A stretch of 9,090 bases of DNA. Source: Dialister sp. GTDB lineage: Bacteria > Bacillota > Negativicutes > Veillonellales > Dialisteraceae. The notes below the pieces were generated by a model. That model did no database searches. It saw nothing but the letters and a program-made list of their open reading frames with translations, and was not told the DNA's origin. Position 1 is the first letter of the stretch, and the number at the start of each line of letters is the position of its first letter. The DNA is taken from contig JAIJLI010000055.1 in assembly GCA_022722495.1 (NCBI GenBank), positions 1 to 9,090 on the forward strand, written 5' to 3'. The position numbers were made by a program, and so were the translations under genes. Shown one piece after another: positions 6,719 to 9,090 of the stretch.

Positions 6719-6779
6719 AGTCTTTACTCTTTTTGTTGTGCTCCTAACTTTAACCATAGGTGCTTTGGTTTTCTGGGTG

Positions 6780-6787
6780 CAAAGGTA
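6780..6787 (-). promoter_or_regulatory. Promoter -7 element for the CxxC-HxxH gene
   Basis: On the - strand the sequence reads TACCTTTG at 6787-6780, a perfect TAnnTTTG match. It predicts a start near 6773 and a leader of about 55 nt before ATG 6718. No good TTG at -33 is seen. A near-copy, TACCTTTT, occurs about 20 bp upstream (6807-6800). Confidence 0.55.
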
Positions 6788-6814
6788 AGGGTATATAGTG
6801 AAAAGGTATTTCAC

Positions 6815-7124
6815 TGGCTCATTTTTCTTGTTTTTTGTTGTTTTTGAATACTTTCAGTTATATGCAGGACTCATGCATTTTCCTTTATTTATTGGACTTT
6901 TATACTGTTTGTTGTTTGACAAATAGGAGGGCTGGGGGCGTGAGAGAAGTTTCTGAAAAGTGAATTTTTGAATACCTTTCTCATGCTCTTCTTGGCGACT
7001 TGCTTATTGTTTGGCGTTTCTTTTTGTTGATTGTTGAATTTGTAGTCTATAGCGAAGAGCGTACAAAGGTTAATGGGGCTTAATTTTTGGGCAGAAAATG
7101 GCTACATATTTAAGAATAATTGGC
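6815..7124. other. Divergent intergenic region with no recognisable feature
   Basis: A T-rich stretch between the - strand gene's promoter region and the array 2 promoter. No reading frame with family resemblance, no tRNA and no strong hairpin were seen. On the - strand, AACCTTTG near 7064-7071 misses the TAnnTTTG consensus by one inserted base. The region may carry regulatory sites for array 2. Confidence 0.4.
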
Positions 7125-7155
7125 TTGCATATCTCAGAAAAAAGTCGTACCTTTG
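7125..7155 (+). promoter_or_regulatory. Promoter of CRISPR array 2
   Basis: TTG at 7125-7127, a 20-nt spacer and TACCTTTG at 7148-7155 match the Bacteroidota promoter. Transcription should start near 7162, about 94 nt before the first repeat at 7256. This agrees with the array direction given by the degenerate right-hand repeat. Confidence 0.78.
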
Positions 7156-7255
7156 CACTCGCTAAGAAATAGTTAATTTTTAGTTAAGAAAGGTGAATGT
7201 TTATTTAGCGGAGTTCTTTAACTTATTGATAATCAATAATGTCTTATAAGGTCGA
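7156..7255 (+). other. CRISPR array 2 leader
   Basis: About 100 AT-rich bases between the promoter and the first repeat, containing TTAGTTAAGAAAGG, TTAACTTATTGATAATCAATAATG (with the inverted pair TTATTGAT/ATCAATAA at about 7223-7241) and ending GGTCGA. Its place directly before the intact first repeat makes it the leader, where new spacers would be inserted. The inverted pair may be a site for a DNA-bending or adaptation factor; that is inference. Array 1's leader is outside the window, so the two cannot be compared. Confidence 0.65.
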
Positions 7256-7868
7256 GTACGAGGCCATCTTCCACTACAATAAGGATTAAGACTCATATTG
7301 TTCACCAGCAGCACGTTCAGTCAATTCAACGTACGAGGCCATCTTCCACTACAACAAGGATTAAGACGCCCCCATACTTACCTGACGAAGTGCTAAAGCT
7401 CGTACTAGACCATTGTCCACAACAACAAGGATTAAGACACCAATTACCAAGAACTTACTTATTTTACCGTCTGTACTAGACCATTGTCCACTACAATAAG
7501 GATTAAGACGTAATTGCAACTCTTGCATAGTTAGTCATTTCAGTAGGTACGAGACCATCTTCCACTACAATAAGGATTAAGACTTACCTGTTGGCATTTT
7601 ATAATCTTTCATAATTCTAAGTACGAGACCATTGTCCACTACAATAAGGATTAAGACGTAAGACCATTATTGCGACGAGTCAGTTGACTGGCAGTACTAG
7701 ACCATTGTCCACTACAACAAGGATTAAGACCATTGGTCTTTTTAGAGCCATCTGTTTCCTCGAAGGGTACGAGACAATCGTCCTCTACAATAAGGGTTAA
7801 GACACCAAGGTCGGCTTTTAACATTTTCTCCAGTCCTGTACGAGACCATCGTCCACTACAATAAGGGG
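7256..7868 (+). CRISPR. CRISPR array 2, complete (9 repeats, 8 spacers)
   Basis: Repeats of 37 nt start at 7256, 7331, 7402, 7473, 7547, 7621, 7694, 7767 and 7838. Spacers are 38, 34, 34, 37, 37, 36, 36 and 34 nt and share nothing obvious with array 1. The repeat is that of array 1 with the same set of variants (GAGGCC/GAGACC, ATCTT/ATTGT/ATCGT, ACAATAAGG/ACAACAAGG). Repeat 8 is damaged (GACAATCGTCCTC, AAGGGTTAAGAC) and repeat 9 ends early (AAGGGGTTATC), marking the leader-distal side. The array is short, and no cas gene lies in the window, so it would have to use Cas proteins encoded elsewhere. Type I/III is inferred from the ATTAAGAC 3' end. Confidence 0.97.
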
Positions 7869-7917
7869 TTATCTCTGTTTAATAGTACCTATGTATTTTA
7901 TTATTGATGGTGTTTTT
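7845..7917 (+). terminator. Terminator using array 2's last repeat as its 5' arm
   Basis: ACCATC of the terminal repeat (7845-7850) pairs with GATGGT (7906-7911), and five T follow at 7913-7917. Further pairing is available inside: CAATAA in the repeat with TTATTG at 7901-7906 (sharing its last base with the outer arm), and AGG with CCT. It matches the arrangement after the solo repeat at 3089-3161. It should insulate the RNA promoter at 7995 from array transcription. Confidence 0.65.
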
Positions 7918-7994
7918 CTACTAAATGCATTGAACAATTGATACAATCCAAAAAGGATATTCAAATATTAACAAAAGATAAGCGCTTTAATGTG

Positions 7995-8023
7995 TTGTGA
8001 TTTCAAAGAATGTTGTATCTTTG
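7995..8023 (+). promoter_or_regulatory. Bacteroidota-type promoter of candidate RNA B
   Basis: TTG at 7995-7997, an 18-nt spacer and TATCTTTG at 8016-8023. It is the positional equivalent of the copy A promoter, and about 80 bp upstream is shared between the copies. The start of transcription should be near 8029. Confidence 0.75.
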
Positions 8024-8028
8024 CAACT

Positions 8029-8424
8029 GTCAACCACCAAGAGCAGAAAAATCGAGTCTGGCGGCTTCATTATTTGAAGGACTGATGATGGTAATTTCGT
8101 CCATCGGTGGTTTACATGTGAAACGTTGGATTGCGGTGGAAGGTCATAGCTACGTTCCTACTTTTGTCCACCAATGTTTTGCATGGCAGTTGGATATTGG
8201 CCGGAATTGGGCTGACTGAGAAGTGCCAACTGCATTAAAGAAAGGTTGATCCCGAGTATGTACGACTAAATGTAGGATATACTTGCATAGTGGCAAACGA
8301 GCACTAACCTTGTTGCTTACATCAGCCTTTCTACCTTTGGTTTGGGAAAGAGCTGTGTCACTTCTCAACTAAGTAGATGTAGTGTTCATACTCTTACATC
8401 TGGCCAAAGGTTCTTTATTTTTCC
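8029..8424 (+). ncRNA. Candidate structured RNA B (about 395 nt)
   Basis: It has the scaffold of RNA A: ACGTTGG 8123-8129 / CCAATGT 8171-8177; invariant TCATAGCTACGTT 8144-8156, closed by AGG/CCT where A has GGG/CTC; GCAGTTGG 8186-8193 / CCAACTGC 8226-8233; AGAAAGG 8239-8245 / CCTTTCT 8326-8332; CCTTTGG 8334-8340 / CCAAAGG 8404-8410; GATGT-AGT / ACT-ACATC (8376-8383 / 8390-8392, 8396-8400). The two hairpins inside AGAAAGG/CCTTTCT differ entirely from A: AGTATGT 8255-8261 / ATATACT 8277-8283 (loop 15 nt) and AGTGGCAA 8289-8296 / TTGTTGCT 8310-8317 (several G-U pairs, loop 13 nt). It has an extra 5' arm: AACCACC 8032-8038 / GGTGGTT 8106-8112, enclosing AGTC..CTTC/GAAG-GACT and GATGG 8087-8091 / CCATC 8101-8105. 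A T-rich tail follows at 8411-8423. Confidence 0.8.
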
Positions 8425-8658
8425 ACTTGGTTGTGGTTTTGAATGAATCTGGAGTGGGTTGATTTAGTGGGGATTTTTTGTTTTTGATATGCTTGCTTTT
8501 GAGCAGTCCATTCTTTAGGGTACACCAAAATGGGGCATACCCTAAGAATAGACCTTATCAGTTCTTAGATAGTTGAATGTATAGTTATGATAGTTTACTT
8601 TGTATTTTGGGTTCTGTATGGTTATTACGGAACTCCTGCGACAAAATTATAAGCAAAA
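8425..8658. other. Conserved trailing block, copy B
   Basis: Counterpart of 3557-3793. It keeps the TAGGGTA 8516-8522 / TACCCTA 8538-8544 hairpin and, on the - strand, TAATTTTG at 8649-8642. It contains no gene. Conservation beyond the apparent RNA end indicates a function for this part too, possibly a second RNA transcribed leftward. Confidence 0.5.
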
Positions 8659-8678
8659 ATCTTGGTTGATTTGGACTC

Positions 8679-9090
8679 TCATTGATTGTCAATGATGTTT
8701 TTTAATGACTTTTGGCAATCTTGGCACAGTCCGTTTTTCATGTAGAAAGTATTCTTGCCATGGGCATCCTGCATCAGGCACTTTAAATCATCCTTCTTGC
8801 AATGGGGCAAACCGCGAGAATGCAGGAATTCATGGATTGTTACTTTCCATAAGTCATCCTTTCGTTTCAATCGGAAGGTTGAAATCACACAGGCGTCACC
8901 TGGCCGGAAACTCAATCCCATGATTCCATAGTTGTATTGTCCATGAATAGAAGTAGAGATGTCTCGATGCGTTAAACCTATCGTTACGATTTCATCATTA
9001 CCTCCATGCTCTTCATGCAACATTTTCAGGATTTTCCCAGCCCAATACCTGTTTCTTGGTTTATAGAGACATGAGGCAGGTATTTCTTTC
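8679..9090 (-). CDS. Archaemetzincin-like zinc metalloprotease (N-terminus outside window)
   Basis: The frame is open from the right edge to the TGA at 8681-8679, giving at least the last 136 residues. The start seen at 9023 is internal: the frame continues upstream as KPRNRYWAGKILK. The motif HEFLHSRGLPHC fits the archaemetzincin signature HExxHxxGxxHC, in which three His bind the catalytic zinc and Glu acts as base. It is followed by further Cys (DLKCLM, LCQDCQ), the structural zinc ligands of that family, and by the conserved Met of the Met-turn (CLMQDA). IGLTHRDIST and YGIMGLSFRPGDACVISTFRL are typical of the family's upstream part. A cytosolic peptidase is expected; the substrate is unknown. 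The gene converges on copy B of the RNA element. Confidence 0.88.
   Translation of the reverse strand, partial: KEIPASCLYKPRNRYWAGKILKMLHEEHGGNDEIVTIGLTHRDISTSIHGQYNYGIMGLSFRPGDACVISTFRLKRKDDLWKVTIHEFLHSRGLPHCKKDDLKCLMQDAHGKNTFYMKNGLCQDCQKSLKNIIDNQ

Larger units (their letters stand above)
7903..8658 (+). repeat. Intergenic RNA element, copy B
   Basis: The second copy of the 3142-3793 element, about 755 bp. It is longer than copy A mainly because of an extra segment of about 95 nt between the promoter and the first conserved stem (about 8028-8122) and a longer variable-hairpin pair. The conserved promoter-upstream block, scaffold and trailing block are all present. It lies directly after array 2 and 20 bp from the stop of the convergent metalloprotease gene. 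Confidence 0.9.

Noticed and set aside
7064..7071. AACCTTTG on the - strand as a promoter upstream of the CxxC-HxxH gene
   Set aside because: TA and TTTG are separated by three bases instead of two, and a perfect TACCTTTG lies closer to the gene.
8010..8219. 69-residue + strand frame in copy B, and the 65-72-residue - strand frames at 3304-3501 and 8150-8368
   Set aside because: They lie within the structured RNA, are not kept in length or frame between copies, and match no family.

Overview
The window most likely comes from a member of the Bacteroidota, probably Bacteroidales/Prevotella-like. The evidence is repeated use of the Bacteroidota promoter (-33 TTG, about 18-20 nt, -7 TAnnTTTG), no clear Shine-Dalgarno sites, an AT-rich composition, a lipoprotein pseudo-PBP and a bacterial archaemetzincin-like protease. 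It is an accessory region built around CRISPR arrays without any cas gene in view.

Layout. 1-544: leader-distal end of CRISPR array 1 (8 repeats, 7 spacers), followed by a hairpin/T-run terminator. 659-3064, + strand: a small membrane protein and a 674-codon protein with an RpoA-CTD-like helix-hairpin-helix near its N-terminus and two winged-helix (HARE-HTH-like) domains at its C-terminus. 3082-3793: one degenerate solo CRISPR repeat, a terminator, then copy A of a long intergenic element that encodes a candidate structured RNA. 3818-5394, - strand: a two-gene unit, a penicillin-binding-protein-like lipoprotein that has lost its catalytic residues and a membrane-anchored protein. 5468-5731: a DUF1810-like gene remnant. 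5870-6718, - strand: a protein of unknown function with a C-terminal CxxC/HxxH zinc-binding motif. 7125-7868: promoter, leader and CRISPR array 2 (9 repeats, 8 spacers). 7903-8658: copy B of the intergenic element. 8679-9090, - strand: an archaemetzincin-like metalloprotease cut by the window edge.

The most interesting signal is the duplicated non-coding element of about 650-755 bp. Each copy lies immediately downstream of CRISPR repeat sequence and upstream of the 3' end of a convergent gene. Each carries a conserved promoter (including about 100 bp upstream), a candidate RNA of about 280 nt (A) or 395 nt (B), and a conserved trailing block. The RNA scaffold is near-identical between copies (perfectly kept stems and a fixed 13-nt loop), whereas two hairpins inside one conserved stem are wholly different in sequence. 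Both RNAs contain GATGGTA, complementary to the ACCATC/TACCATC part of the CRISPR repeats. This is compatible with a scaffolded guide-like or CRISPR-linked regulatory RNA. The function is inference: no partner protein is visible here and I do not recognise the family.

The terminal CRISPR repeats also appear to double as the 5' arm of intrinsic terminators that separate array transcripts from the downstream RNA promoter.
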